64,000 nt of DNA from Sulfuricella sp. (GTDB taxonomy: Bacteria; Pseudomonadota; Gammaproteobacteria; Burkholderiales; Sulfuricellaceae): contig JBAZID010000006.1 in the NCBI GenBank assembly GCA_041651995.1, forward strand, positions 1 through 64,000, in the 5' to 3' direction. The notes under the pieces are model-generated. The model worked only from the letters and a program-made list of their open reading frames with translations, was not told where the DNA came from and did no database searches. Positions within the stretch are counted from its first letter, which is position 1; each line of letters begins with the position of its first letter. This document shows positions 16,244 through 24,989 of the stretch, one piece after another. Both the position numbers and the translations under genes were made by a program.

Positions 16244-17011
16244 ATGAAGATATTCATATCCTATGCGAGTGAAGAGCGGCCAATCGCGGATGAATTGGCT
16301 GTCCGGCTGCGCACGGAGGGCCATACTGTTTTTCTCGACAAGGATAATCTGCCGGAGGGAGAGGGGTACGATGCCCAGATACGCGCAGCGATCGCTGCGT
16401 GCGACTTGTTCCTGTTCCTGGTATCTCCGCTGTCGGTCCAGCCCGGCCGCTACACGATGACCGAGCTGAAGTTCGCGCGCGAGCAATTTCCCAACCCGCG
16501 GGGCCGCGTCCTGCCGGTGATGACCAGGCCTACGCCATTCAGCGACATTCCACCCTATTTGAGTGCGATTACCCTCCTGCAGCCGCAGGGCAATCTGGTG
16601 GCTGAGACGGTAGCGGAGGTCGATGGCCTGTTCAGCCGATGGTCCCGGAACCGCTGGTTGCGGATAGGGGGCGGTGTCATTGCCGTTGCGCTGGTCCTGG
16701 CTGGCATCGGCTGGTGGGGAATGGAGCGCACGCCGCCTCCGTGCCGCCTGTCAGCCATGCTGATTGCCCAAGATGCCAGCGGACTGGCACTGGATGTCAC
16801 CACGCCGGCAGGCACCACGGCGCTCAGCCTGGGGAGTGCGCCTGTTCCGTTTGAAGTCGGCCCGTTCACCCGGAAGGATGCCGAATGGAGTGCAATGCTG
16901 CGCGGGCGGGATGGCAGCCCCCTTGGCACGCATGCCATCAAGGGTTGTCCGCGGTCACGCGTCAACGTGGATTTTGGAGGTGGGTATGGATTGGTCATTG
17001 ATACGCTTTAA
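16244..17011 (+). CDS. TIR-TM protein
   Basis: 255 residues. The TIR domain (1-130) begins MKIFISYASEERPIADELAV, with FLDKDNLPEGEGYDAQI and putative catalytic Glu74 in YTMTELKFAR. One membrane segment lies at about 141-160 (IGGGVIAVALVLAGIGWWGM). The C-terminal 90 residues, probably periplasmic, are beta-rich and unrecognised. The last 26 bases overlap the next gene. The topology matches the TIR-TM-PASTA protein upstream, but the outer domain differs. Confidence 0.85.
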   Translation: MKIFISYASEERPIADELAVRLRTEGHTVFLDKDNLPEGEGYDAQIRAAIAACDLFLFLVSPLSVQPGRYTMTELKFAREQFPNPRGRVLPVMTRPTPFSDIPPYLSAITLLQPQGNLVAETVAEVDGLFSRWSRNRWLRIGGGVIAVALVLAGIGWWGMERTPPPCRLSAMLIAQDASGLALDVTTPAGTTALSLGSAPVPFEVGPFTRKDAEWSAMLRGRDGSPLGTHAIKGCPRSRVNVDFGGGYGLVIDTL

Positions 17012-18002
17012 TCCAGCCAGGTCGGGGTGTTGCAGAGCGTGGCTCTGTGCTGCTCGCAAACTGCCGGGCCTAGTAGCGGTCCTCGCGGTGATACCGGGAA
17101 TCATGGTTTTGGGCTTGTCATTGGCAGCCCAGGCGGCTACCAATATCTCCGGAATGGTCACTGACTCGATCACCGGGCTGGCGGTGGCGGGTGCGCGGGT
17201 TACTTTGAGCAGCGGGCAAACATCCCTCAGTGTGGGAACCACCGCATCCGACGGCGTGTTCCAGATGTTTGTGAATTTACCAGTCAAACCAGTGCCGCAA
17301 ACCTATACCCTGGAGGTCTCGCAGCAGGGGTATGCCACCCAGCCACGCAATGTGGTCGTGACTTCGGGCCAGGCCGACCAGTTGAGCTACAAGGTGGCCT
17401 TGCCGCGCAACGAGGCCATCGGATGTGTTCCAGATCCTGGACGAACGGTGGTGATCGGCCATGTACGGCCACCTGCCTCGGCAACCCATGATCTCGATCT
17501 TTCCCGTCGGGTCAGGACGGTACTTGAGTATGACCTTCTGACGGAAATCCAGAAAACGCATTTGCCCCCCGCCCAGCAGCCAGCAGTGTTTTCCTGCCCC
17601 AATGCATTGCCCAGAACCATGAAGGAGCATTCGGATTGGGCACGGGCGCTGAAGGCCGATGCTTTCGTGGTGGGCGAAGCGGCACCCGTGAACGGGAACT
17701 TCAAGGTCGATATGCAGGTATCGGCGCGTTACGCAGAAAGCGCCAGCCTGCCGACGCTGGCAACCACGCCGGAGATGAATCTCGACCTGCCGTCTTCTGC
17801 CGATCTTGGCCGTGCAGCACTGGAACCCATCATGATCGCGCTGCTCAGAGCCTATCTGAAGGAAGGGCGTTACGCCGAGTGCGTGGAATTTTCCATGGCA
17901 GCAGAATCTGCCCTGGGCCAGTCAACGGTATTGGGCGAACTGCGCAAATCCTGCCAGCTCAAGTTGCCCAATAAAGGATTGCTGTCAGGAGGTGGGCAAT
18001 GA
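16986..18002 (+). CDS. Secreted protein with carboxypeptidase-regulatory-like domain
   Basis: 338 residues from the ATG at 16986, chosen for its GGAGGT Shine-Dalgarno; an open frame continues further upstream inside the TIR gene. An N-terminal hydrophobic stretch ending LGLSLAAQAATN looks like a signal peptide. Residues about 52-135 form a CarboxypepD_reg-like beta-sandwich (ISGMVTDSITGLAVAGARVTLS...YTLEVSQQGYATQ). The remaining 200 residues are unrecognised. The gene overlaps TIR-TM upstream and, by ATGA, the next gene, so the three are translationally coupled. Role unknown; presumably a periplasmic partner of the TIR-TM protein. Confidence 0.7.
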   Translation: MDWSLIRFNPARSGCCRAWLCAARKLPGLVAVLAVIPGIMVLGLSLAAQAATNISGMVTDSITGLAVAGARVTLSSGQTSLSVGTTASDGVFQMFVNLPVKPVPQTYTLEVSQQGYATQPRNVVVTSGQADQLSYKVALPRNEAIGCVPDPGRTVVIGHVRPPASATHDLDLSRRVRTVLEYDLLTEIQKTHLPPAQQPAVFSCPNALPRTMKEHSDWARALKADAFVVGEAAPVNGNFKVDMQVSARYAESASLPTLATTPEMNLDLPSSADLGRAALEPIMIALLRAYLKEGRYAECVEFSMAAESALGQSTVLGELRKSCQLKLPNKGLLSGGGQ

Positions 18003-19318
18003 TGCTGACGCACAAAAACCCAGGTTTCCTGATGTGGCTCGTGGTGTTGGCCACGCTGCTTTTTGCCGGATCTGCTTCAGCTGGCATGCAGCTGGATATT
18101 GAAAAGGAGCTGCAACTGCTGCGCGATGGACAGGCGCAGAAGCATATCGGCATGGCGCGCTACCGCTTTGCGGTGTTCACCTTCGAAGACCCTGACAACA
18201 CTGGCCTCGGCAACGCGGTGGCGAGCATCCTGAGCCACGATCTGTTAATGAACAGCAAAGTCAGTTCAATCGGTGTGCTGCGCTATGTGGGCGATCTGAG
18301 CAAGGCCAGCGGTGATCAGCAACTGCGTTATTTCGACAAGGTCGAACCGCTGATCGAGTCGCAGGGCGTGCAGGTGGCCATATGGGGCAGTATCCGGCGC
18401 AGTGGCGAGGGCGTGCGCATCGACAGTTTCATGCAACTCTCGCCTTCGGTGATGCGCTCGGCCTTCAGTTTCTCCTTCAGCATGCCGCCGGAAATAGGGC
18501 GTGGCAGGCTGGTGCATCGTATCGGTCCGGACAGAATGTTGACCCAACGCATTGCGTTGTCCCCGGAACAGGCCGGCAAGCTGGTGCCAGTCGCGGTTGA
18601 TCTGGACCGCTTGCGTGCAGCGCCGAATGATCATGCGCCTTATGTGGCGCAGTTGCCCCTGGGCAGTGTCTATTATGTTCAACGGCGTCAGGGCGAATGG
18701 ATCCAGGTAGGCCTGCAGTCCGGGCAGAGCGGCTGGTTGCGCTCCACTGGGTTTTGCACGGGAAGTTGTGCTTCCCTGTTGTCGGTCTCGCGCTTCGCTT
18801 CCGGGTTGATGGCCTATGACGACCGGGCCAGCCTTCCGGAACTGAGCGAAAAACTTGCGCCTGACGCCAAGGCATTCATCGACCAGCTATGGGCCGTCGA
18901 GGTTCTTAACGGCGCACCCGCCAAGTACGCTGAACAGGAAGCCTTGTACCGGCTTGATCCCTGGTGCCCGGCAAAGAGCGGCGAGCAGGCGATTCCTCCA
19001 GGAGGCGCCGCCATATGCAATCTGCATGCGATTGCCAGGCTGATCGGTTTGAGCAGGAAAGCGGCCTGGCAGCAGTTGCAGGGCGGGCAGATGAAGGAGG
19101 ATACGATGCGCTCGGTGGCTGATGAACTGGCCAGAATTTCCATGTCCGATCCGCGCCATGTGCCGACCCTGAAGAACCTCGCCACCCTGTTCGATTTCCT
19201 TGGTGACGTGGAGCGCGCCAGGCTTGCCACCCGCCTTGCCGATGAGGCTGCTTCAACCGGCCATATTCCTGTACATGAGCTTGCGCCAAGTCCAGAGCCA
19301 CAGCCGTCAAAACCATAG
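17999..19318 (+). CDS. Secreted SH3-like domain protein, function unknown
   Basis: 439 residues. The N-terminal signal peptide (WLVVLATLLFAGSASAG) is clear. Residues about 50-160 contain RFAVFTFEDPDNTGLGNAVASILSHDLL and QGVQVAIWGSIRRSGEGVRIDSFMQ, resembling periplasmic proteins that combine a CsgG/TolB-like N-terminal fold with SH3. An SH3b-like stretch follows (about 212-250, LPLGSVYYVQRRQGEWIQVGL...GWLRS). The C-terminal 180 residues are helical, ending in a proline-rich tail. It is the last gene of the cluster and ATGA-coupled to the preceding one. I do not recognise a specific family. Confidence 0.7.
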   Translation: MMLTHKNPGFLMWLVVLATLLFAGSASAGMQLDIEKELQLLRDGQAQKHIGMARYRFAVFTFEDPDNTGLGNAVASILSHDLLMNSKVSSIGVLRYVGDLSKASGDQQLRYFDKVEPLIESQGVQVAIWGSIRRSGEGVRIDSFMQLSPSVMRSAFSFSFSMPPEIGRGRLVHRIGPDRMLTQRIALSPEQAGKLVPVAVDLDRLRAAPNDHAPYVAQLPLGSVYYVQRRQGEWIQVGLQSGQSGWLRSTGFCTGSCASLLSVSRFASGLMAYDDRASLPELSEKLAPDAKAFIDQLWAVEVLNGAPAKYAEQEALYRLDPWCPAKSGEQAIPPGGAAICNLHAIARLIGLSRKAAWQQLQGGQMKEDTMRSVADELARISMSDPRHVPTLKNLATLFDFLGDVERARLATRLADEAASTGHIPVHELAPSPEPQPSKP

Positions 19319-19379
19319 CGCCTGAGTTTGTTCGGGATGCATTTATAACGCCCTGGTTAAGCCGGACCGGGATATCCGC

Positions 19380-19385
19380 TATAAT
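19380..19385 (+). promoter_or_regulatory. Probable -10 box upstream of the SDR gene
   Basis: A perfect TATAAT lies 33 bases before the ATG at 19418. No good -35 is seen (TTAAGC at 17-bp spacing). It lies just after the conflict cluster and marks the start of a new transcription unit. Confidence 0.5.
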
Positions 19386-19417
19386 TCGCGGGTTCAAATT
19401 TACGATTATGGATTTCC

Positions 19418-20155
19418 ATGCGAAATTATCAGCCAGCCAAAAATCTGCTCCAGGACCGCGTGATCCTGGTAACGGGCGCAGGCCAGAGCATTGGCCGTAC
19501 GGCGGCCCTGACTTTTGCTTCCCACGGGGCGACGGTTATCCTGCACGGGCGCAAGGTGGAGAAGCTCGAGGCGGTCTATGATGAAATCGAGGCGGCAGGC
19601 TGGCCTCAGGCGGCTATTTTCCCGCTTGACTTGTTCAGTGCCGGGGACAAGGATTTCGATGCGCTGGCGACGGGTATCCGGCGTCAGTTTGCCCGCCTTG
19701 ACGGTATTCTGCACAATGCGTCCCACCTCGATGGTTTGCGCAGTCTGGAGGAGCACACCCTTGAGCAGTGGCAGGTTTCGCTGCGCGTCAATCTCATGGC
19801 GCCCTTTGCCCTGACTCGTGCCTGCCTGCCCTTGCTGAAAGCGTCACCGGATGCTTCAATCATCCTGACTTCGGAAACTCACGGCCATGTGCCGGCGGCG
19901 TACTGGGGCAGTTTTGCCATATCCAAAGCGGCAGGCGAGACGCTGGTGAAGCTGTGGGCGCAGGAGCTTGAGTTGCATCCCAATCTGCGCATTAATGGCA
20001 TTGTTCCCGGCCCGGTGCAATCGACTCAGCGCGTCAGGACGCATCCCGGCGAGGTGCTGGAATCAATGCCCTTGCAGGAAACCCTGATGCCTCGGTATTT
20101 GTATCTGATGGGAAGCGACAGTCGCGGCGTGAGCGGCCAGATTGTCGAGTGTTAA
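19418..20155 (+). CDS. YciK-like short-chain dehydrogenase/reductase
   Basis: 245 residues, classical SDR length. The NAD(P)-binding glycine motif is TGAGQSIGRTAA (19-30), with LHNASH for the NAG motif and a Ser in IILTSETHG. At the catalytic YxxxK position the sequence reads WGSFAISKAA, so Tyr is replaced by Phe while Lys is kept. The best match by memory is the YciK group, whose substrate is unknown. Without the Tyr, normal oxidoreductase catalysis is doubtful, so it may be a binding protein or an altered enzyme. The stop overlaps the convergent FHA gene by 4 bases. Confidence 0.8.
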   Translation: MRNYQPAKNLLQDRVILVTGAGQSIGRTAALTFASHGATVILHGRKVEKLEAVYDEIEAAGWPQAAIFPLDLFSAGDKDFDALATGIRRQFARLDGILHNASHLDGLRSLEEHTLEQWQVSLRVNLMAPFALTRACLPLLKASPDASIILTSETHGHVPAAYWGSFAISKAAGETLVKLWAQELELHPNLRINGIVPGPVQSTQRVRTHPGEVLESMPLQETLMPRYLYLMGSDSRGVSGQIVEC

Positions 20156-20859
20156 CCTTGTTTCTTCAGAAAAAAACGCAGCATTTCTCCGCCCACTTCG
20201 ATTTGATCTCCGTCCTGCAGTAGTTGTGCTTCCGCGCTGATTGCCTGGCCATTGACCAGCGGCTGCTTCTTGCCTTCCACCCTTGTGATGGAATAACCGT
20301 GCGGACGGCGGTTAATGACGGCTACCTGAACACCGGCCTTTCCAAAAGTCGCAAGAGGGCGATTCAATTCCAGGGTTTGACCGGCATGCGGCCCTTCCAG
20401 ACCCTGGATGCCCCCCAGGGGGAAATTATCGTTGGCCGCACGCGCCACTGAAACCGCGGTGTCTAGCTGATCGGCTGTCTGAGCTGGAGTTTCTGATTGC
20501 TCTTTCCTGTGCCGCATGTTCATCACCGGCATCATCATGATGGTGCGGTCAGCATCCACGCCGGGCTTGGCCTTCTGGTTGATATATCTGAGTTGATAGC
20601 GGCCAATATCGATTACATCGTTGTTCTGCAGAATGTGTTTCTGGATCTTGACCCCATTCACCAGGGTGCCGTTGGTGCTGCCCAGGTCTTCCAGTATCTG
20701 GTCATTGCCAACAGTGAGAATGGTGGCGTGTTCCTTGCTGACCGATGAGTGGTCAAGGTGCATTTCGTTATGCGGTTTACGGCCAATGCCAAAGCGGGCC
20801 TTTTCGAGAAAATGATATCCGAGTATGTCGCCATCCAGGCTTAAAACCAGTTTTGCCAT
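20152..20859 (-). CDS. FHA-domain protein 1 (two FHA-like units)
   Basis: 235 residues. The N-terminal FHA domain (about 20-90) has all signatures: GRKPHNEMHLDHSSVSKEHA and LGSTNGTLVNG, which bind phosphothreonine. The C-terminal half (about 145-233, GPHAGQTLELNRPLATFGKAG...QLLQDGDQIEVGG) is a divergent second FHA-like unit. It lies 12 bases downstream of the PP2C gene on the same strand. A paralogue with the same architecture lies at 24238-24981. It probably recognises substrates of the kinase at 21847. Confidence 0.9.
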   Translation of the reverse strand: MAKLVLSLDGDILGYHFLEKARFGIGRKPHNEMHLDHSSVSKEHATILTVGNDQILEDLGSTNGTLVNGVKIQKHILQNNDVIDIGRYQLRYINQKAKPGVDADRTIMMMPVMNMRHRKEQSETPAQTADQLDTAVSVARAANDNFPLGGIQGLEGPHAGQTLELNRPLATFGKAGVQVAVINRRPHGYSITRVEGKKQPLVNGQAISAEAQLLQDGDQIEVGGEMLRFFLKKQG

Positions 20860-20871
20860 CGTTTTCTCCTG

Positions 20872-21684
20872 TTATTTCAGCCAGCCGAAGAGCCGGCCCA
20901 TCAGGCCCCTGGATTGCTCGCTGGCAGGGAAGGGTTCCAGCACTTTAATCAGGACCGCAGAAATGTTGTCGTGACCGCCGTTGTCATTGGCCATCATGAC
21001 CAGTTGTTGCGCCGCAAGCGGCAAATTGGCTTGTAGCGCATTGAGGGCGAGTTCTATGTTGGCATCGTCCACCATGTCATTCAGGCCATCCGAGCACATC
21101 AGGTAGATGTCGCCCACCGAAACGGCCTGATCCTGCACCTCGCACTGGCATACGCTCTCGACACCCAGGGCGCGGGTCACCAGATTGCGGTTATGGGAGA
21201 TTTTTGCGTCATCATTTGAAATCAGGCCAAGAACCACCTGCTCGTGAAGAATGGAATGGTCCTGCGTGAGCGCGTGGAGTTTGCCGCGGCGCAGACGGTA
21301 GAGGCGCGAATCGCCGACATGAGCATAATGCAGATGGTTGTCATGAAAAATGCTTGCAACCAGCGTGGTGCCCATTCCCTGGTGCTGAGGATTTGCCTGG
21401 GCAGCCTGGTAGATTGCCCGGTTGGCTCTGCTCACTGTGAATTCAAGAATTTCCGCTATGTTGTTTTTCGAGGAAGGGGCGTCGCGCAGTTGGCGTTTTA
21501 GTTCTGTCACCATGATCGAGGCAGCCATGCTGCTGGCCACGTCTCCTGCCTTGTATCCGCCCATGCCGTCTGCTACCAGGGCGAGGCCCAGGTCAAGCTC
21601 GGTTGCAATGGTGTCTTCATTGAATGAACGGACTACACCGGTATCGGTTATGGTTGCGACTTCTAGAGCACTGCGAACTGTCAT
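20872..21684 (-). CDS. PP2C-type Ser/Thr phosphatase 1
   Basis: 270 residues from the ATG at 21684 (GGGGG upstream); an open frame extends further 5' without initiation signals. Metal-binding motifs are present: VRSFNEDTIATELDLG, VADGMGGYKAG, HVGDSRLYRLRRG, CSDGLNDMVDD and NDNGGHDNISAV. It removes phosphate from Ser/Thr and should oppose the divergently transcribed kinase that starts 163 bases away. It is paired with an FHA gene, as in the T6SS PppA/PpkA/Fha regulatory set. Confidence 0.93.
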   Translation of the reverse strand: MTVRSALEVATITDTGVVRSFNEDTIATELDLGLALVADGMGGYKAGDVASSMAASIMVTELKRQLRDAPSSKNNIAEILEFTVSRANRAIYQAAQANPQHQGMGTTLVASIFHDNHLHYAHVGDSRLYRLRRGKLHALTQDHSILHEQVVLGLISNDDAKISHNRNLVTRALGVESVCQCEVQDQAVSVGDIYLMCSDGLNDMVDDANIELALNALQANLPLAAQQLVMMANDNGGHDNISAVLIKVLEPFPASEQSRGLMGRLFGWLK

Positions 21685-21846
21685 TATTGATTTATCCCCC
21701 GATTGGCGGCTGCATGTTATTGTTTTTCTGCAAGGCGCATTCTCGCATTCCATTCCATTGCCATGCAAGGCGGGATTTATCTCCGAGCGATTAATTATTT
21801 GCCTGAACATCATCCACAACTTGTCAGCCGCTTATAATCCTGTCCC

Positions 21847-23175
21847 ATGATCAAGCAGAATATCGGTCGTTACGAAATCATTTCCGAAATCGGGCAGGGC
21901 GCGATGGGTGTGGTATATCGCGCCCTGGACCCGCTGCTGGAACGGACCGTGGCAATCAAGACTATCAGCCTGGACCTGTCCAAGGATGAATTCGAGGAAT
22001 TCGAGCAGCGTTTCTATCGCGAGGCGAGATCGGCCGGGCGCCTTAATCACCCGAATATCGTCACTATTCATGATGTAGGCAATACCGAGAATGTCGCCTA
22101 CATGGCGATGGAGTTTCTGGAAGGCATGGAATTGCGCGATATCATGGACGCCGACATGCTACTTGATCTCGACAGAATCGTCGAAATCGTGAGTCAGGTT
22201 GCCGATGGGTTGGCGTTTGCGCATGAGCATGGCGTGGTCCACCGCGATATCAAGCCTTCCAATATCATGATCCTGAAAAATGGCGTGGCGAAAATTACCG
22301 ATTTCGGCATCGCCTTGATTCCTTCTTCCTCACGTACCGTGGCGGGGATGGTGCTGGGCTCGCCAAAATACATGTCGCCGGAGCAAGTGGTCGGGCAGGA
22401 TGTGGACCGTCGCTCCGACATTTTTTCGCTGGGCGTGTTGCTGTACGAAATGCTGACCGGGAAAGCGCCATTCAGAGGCGAAAACATCAGCGCCATCATG
22501 TATCGCATTCTCAATGAAATGCCAATGGCTCCGGCGACGCTCAAGCCGGCGTTGCCGGAGGTGTTCGATTATATCGTCGCCAGGGCCTTGGCCAAACACC
22601 CGGACGATCGTTATCAGCGTGCCGATGAAATGGCAGCAGATTTGCGCAATTACCGGACTTTGCAGACTCCGTTGAATTTCCACTCCGGGGCCGATGGGAG
22701 CACACGCACTCTGGAACGCCGCAAGACACCGCGACCGCTTGATGAGCAGACGCTGCTGATGGCTTCCGCCGCCCCGCTCAGCGCCGGAAACCCATGGTGG
22801 AAACGGCCTTTTACCCTGTGGGGTGGAGCTATTTTTCTGATGCTGGGGATTTTTCTCCTGAACTGGGAAAAGCCGGGCTTGAAGGAACAGCCTCAAATTA
22901 CGAATGTAAAACCTGCGGCCATGCCTGAAAAACCTGAACTTCCCTTGCCGCCGATTCCGCCGCAAGTGCAAGGGACGCTCGCTCTGGCGGTGACTCCCTG
23001 GGGAGAGGTTTTTGTGGACGGGAAGCGCGAAGGCGTTTCTCCGCCGCTGAACGAGTTGCAGCTGCCAGCCGGCAAGCACATGATCGAAATCAGAAATCCG
23101 GGTTTTTTGTCTTATTCTCAAACGCTTGTTATCGAACCCGAATCAACTCATAAAATTAAACACAAATTCAAATAA
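21847..23175 (+). CDS. Membrane Ser/Thr protein kinase with PEGA domain (PpkA/Pkn-type)
   Basis: 442 residues. The Hanks-type kinase domain (8-275) has GQGAMG (16-21), catalytic Lys38 in VAIK, HRDIKPSN with Asp134 and DFG (152-154). A single membrane segment follows at about 322-341 (LWGGAIFLMLGIFLLNW), then a proline-rich stretch and a PEGA domain (about 377-437, VTPWGEVFVDGKREGVSPPL). The kinase is cytoplasmic and PEGA periplasmic. It is divergent from PP2C-1 and followed after 4 bases by a lipoprotein gene. It is likely the hub of the local phospho-switch. Confidence 0.93.
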   Translation: MIKQNIGRYEIISEIGQGAMGVVYRALDPLLERTVAIKTISLDLSKDEFEEFEQRFYREARSAGRLNHPNIVTIHDVGNTENVAYMAMEFLEGMELRDIMDADMLLDLDRIVEIVSQVADGLAFAHEHGVVHRDIKPSNIMILKNGVAKITDFGIALIPSSSRTVAGMVLGSPKYMSPEQVVGQDVDRRSDIFSLGVLLYEMLTGKAPFRGENISAIMYRILNEMPMAPATLKPALPEVFDYIVARALAKHPDDRYQRADEMAADLRNYRTLQTPLNFHSGADGSTRTLERRKTPRPLDEQTLLMASAAPLSAGNPWWKRPFTLWGGAIFLMLGIFLLNWEKPGLKEQPQITNVKPAAMPEKPELPLPPIPPQVQGTLALAVTPWGEVFVDGKREGVSPPLNELQLPAGKHMIEIRNPGFLSYSQTLVIEPESTHKIKHKFK

Positions 23176-23179
23176 GAAC

Positions 23180-23653
23180 ATGCTGAAATTTAATCTGTCT
23201 CTTTTTTCTCTGTTGGCTTTGCTGCTGTTCGTCAGCGGATGCAGCAATACCAGCTTAAAAAAACTTCCCTTCATTCAGGATGAGGCGCCAGTCCAGAAAA
23301 AAGCCGAAGATCCCGCTGACAAACCTTCTCCACCCGCTGTACGCAAGGCCGAGAGGGAATTGAGTCTGGGCATCAGGAATTATGAGAATGGAAACTACAA
23401 CATGGCAGCCGGTTTCTTTCAGAACGCCTTGGGCGATGACCAGCTTTCGGTTGGCGATCAGGTAACCGCACACAAGTTTCTCGCTTTTATTTACTGCGTT
23501 TCGGGCGAGAAACTGGCGTGCCGCGGGGCGTTCAAGAAAGTGCTGGCGCTCAACCCGAAATTCGGCCTGAGCGCCAGTGAGGCCGGTCACCCTACCTGGG
23601 GACCGGTATTCCGCGAGGTGCAGGCTGAAGTGGCAGCCAGGAAAACCCGCTAA
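23180..23653 (+). CDS. TssQ-like lipoprotein with tetratricopeptide region
   Basis: 157 residues from the ATG at 23180, 4 bases after the kinase stop; the frame is open upstream but overlaps the kinase. The signal peptide ends LLLFVSGCSN, a lipobox with Cys20 as the lipidated residue. Residues about 60-140 have TPR-like helices (RELSLGIRNYENGNYNMAAGFFQNAL). It resembles small T6SS-associated lipoproteins (TssQ) that travel with FHA/kinase genes. Function is inferred from context only. Confidence 0.7.
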   Translation: MLKFNLSLFSLLALLLFVSGCSNTSLKKLPFIQDEAPVQKKAEDPADKPSPPAVRKAERELSLGIRNYENGNYNMAAGFFQNALGDDQLSVGDQVTAHKFLAFIYCVSGEKLACRGAFKKVLALNPKFGLSASEAGHPTWGPVFREVQAEVAARKTR

Positions 23654-23678
23654 CAATTAGCTGTGTTGTAGCGGGCGC

Positions 23679-24137
23679 TTAAATTTTGCCGCGAAATTGC
23701 TGGTGGCAGGACTTGCAGCTTTCCTCGACGCCATTGAGTGCTGGCCGGATGAGCGCCATGTTGCCGCTTTCCGCTGCCTTGAGAAGTTTTTCCGTGGATT
23801 CTTCCAGTTTTTGCCGGGCATGGCTGAAGTCGGCCGGCTTCTGCCATACCTCGGGCTTGGCTCGCGTGGGAGGGTAATTGCTGTCTGGTGTGAAATGCAC
23901 CCAAGGTTCTGATGCCAGTTGTTTCAGCTTTTTGGCGTCGGCGAGAAAGGCCTGGCTGTTGTAGTCCTCCCGTTCGCGTACCACCATTCCCATCGGCTCC
24001 AGGGTGCGGAGCATCTGTTTGAAAACCGCCTTGCGTTTGGTGACGGGCTGATCCGGATGCGTATCCTGTGGTTCACTGCTACAGGCTGTGAGCGTCAAGC
24101 TTGCTGCAATTAGAGTTAACAATAAAAATCTCGACAT
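23679..24137 (-). CDS. Class II (c'-type/c556-like) monohaem cytochrome, lipoprotein
   Basis: 152 residues. The signal peptide with lipobox SLTLTACSS predicts an outer-leaflet or periplasmic lipoprotein. The haem motif CKSCH is near the C-terminus (EESCKSCHQQFRG), the arrangement of cytochrome c' and c556. The start is taken at 24137 (MSRFLLL); an upstream in-frame ATG at 24164 would add nine charged residues before the signal peptide. It separates the two FHA/PP2C sets and is probably unrelated to them. Electron partners unknown. Confidence 0.82.
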   Translation of the reverse strand: MSRFLLLTLIAASLTLTACSSEPQDTHPDQPVTKRKAVFKQMLRTLEPMGMVVREREDYNSQAFLADAKKLKQLASEPWVHFTPDSNYPPTRAKPEVWQKPADFSHARQKLEESTEKLLKAAESGNMALIRPALNGVEESCKSCHQQFRGKI

Positions 24138-24237
24138 GCGCTTAGTCTCTTTTCGTTCGAACATTCCAGGTGTAAAAGATCAGGTGGATTTGCCAGGTGC
24201 GTTTGTCTGCCCGGCAAAGCACTACGATGATGCATTT

Positions 24238-24981
24238 TTATCTCAGTGAAAACTCCAGTTCGACATCTGCGATGGTGATGATGTCGCGGTGATGGAGCTG
24301 GCAGGGCAGCGACTTGATTTCGCCGCCGTTGATCAGGGGCAGGTCAGTGCCTTCGACAAGCCCAAGAAAATACTGGCCATCGCGCAAGGTGATGGCGGTG
24401 ACCTGAATGCCGGGTTTTCCCAGTGTGGTGACGGGCCTGGAGAGTTCCAGTGTTTGTCCGGCACCTGGGCCGGAGTTTATTTTTAGCAAGCCGAGCGTGC
24501 CGCTGGGGGGTGGGGCTTCTTCAATGGTTTCAAATGTGCTGCTTTGGGGGGCTTTGCCGATATTGGCCGCAGCTTCGAATGAAGCCGGTCCTGGCATTGT
24601 AGTGGCGGCATCCAGCGCGGAGGTGTGAGCGCGCGGTGCAAACTCTGTCCTTGGGGTCGCGGAGATGGTTTTCCCCGGGGCGCTGGGTTTCAGCACTTCG
24701 CTAATAAAGGTAAAGGTGAAGTGGGCGATGCTGATTTCATCGCCATCCTGCAGCACACATTTATGGATATTGTTCTGATTGACCTTGGTGCCATTCGTGC
24801 TTTCAAGGTCTTCGAGAAAAGAGTCGCTGCCCAGGGTAATGATGACAGCGTGGTTTCCGCTTACCCCAGAGTCCTCAAGATGGATGTCGCTACTCGCCTT
24901 GCGTCCAATCGTGATGCGTTCGCGGTCAAGGGGGAATTCCATGCTGGAACCGTGATCACCCTGTAACACCAGTTTAGACAT
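24238..24981 (-). CDS. FHA-domain protein 2 (two FHA-like units)
   Basis: 247 residues with the same layout as the protein at 20152. The N-terminal FHA has GRKASSDIHLEDSGVSGNHA and LESTNGTKVNQNN. A linker of about 60 residues follows, then a divergent second unit (GPGAGQTLELSRPVTTLGKPG...QLHHRDIITIADVELEF). It lies 8 bases downstream of PP2C-2. The matching order and architecture indicate a duplicated PP2C-FHA module. Confidence 0.9.
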   Translation of the reverse strand: MSKLVLQGDHGSSMEFPLDRERITIGRKASSDIHLEDSGVSGNHAVIITLGSDSFLEDLESTNGTKVNQNNIHKCVLQDGDEISIAHFTFTFISEVLKPSAPGKTISATPRTEFAPRAHTSALDAATTMPGPASFEAAANIGKAPQSSTFETIEEAPPPSGTLGLLKINSGPGAGQTLELSRPVTTLGKPGIQVTAITLRDGQYFLGLVEGTDLPLINGGEIKSLPCQLHHRDIITIADVELEFSLR

Positions 24982-24989
24982 GCTCCTCC

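Noticed and set aside
16764..16985. N-terminal extension of the secreted protein overlapping the TIR-TM gene
   Set aside because: The ATG at 16986 has a GGAGGT Shine-Dalgarno and gives a signal peptide; the extension is basic, low-complexity and out of frame with TIR.
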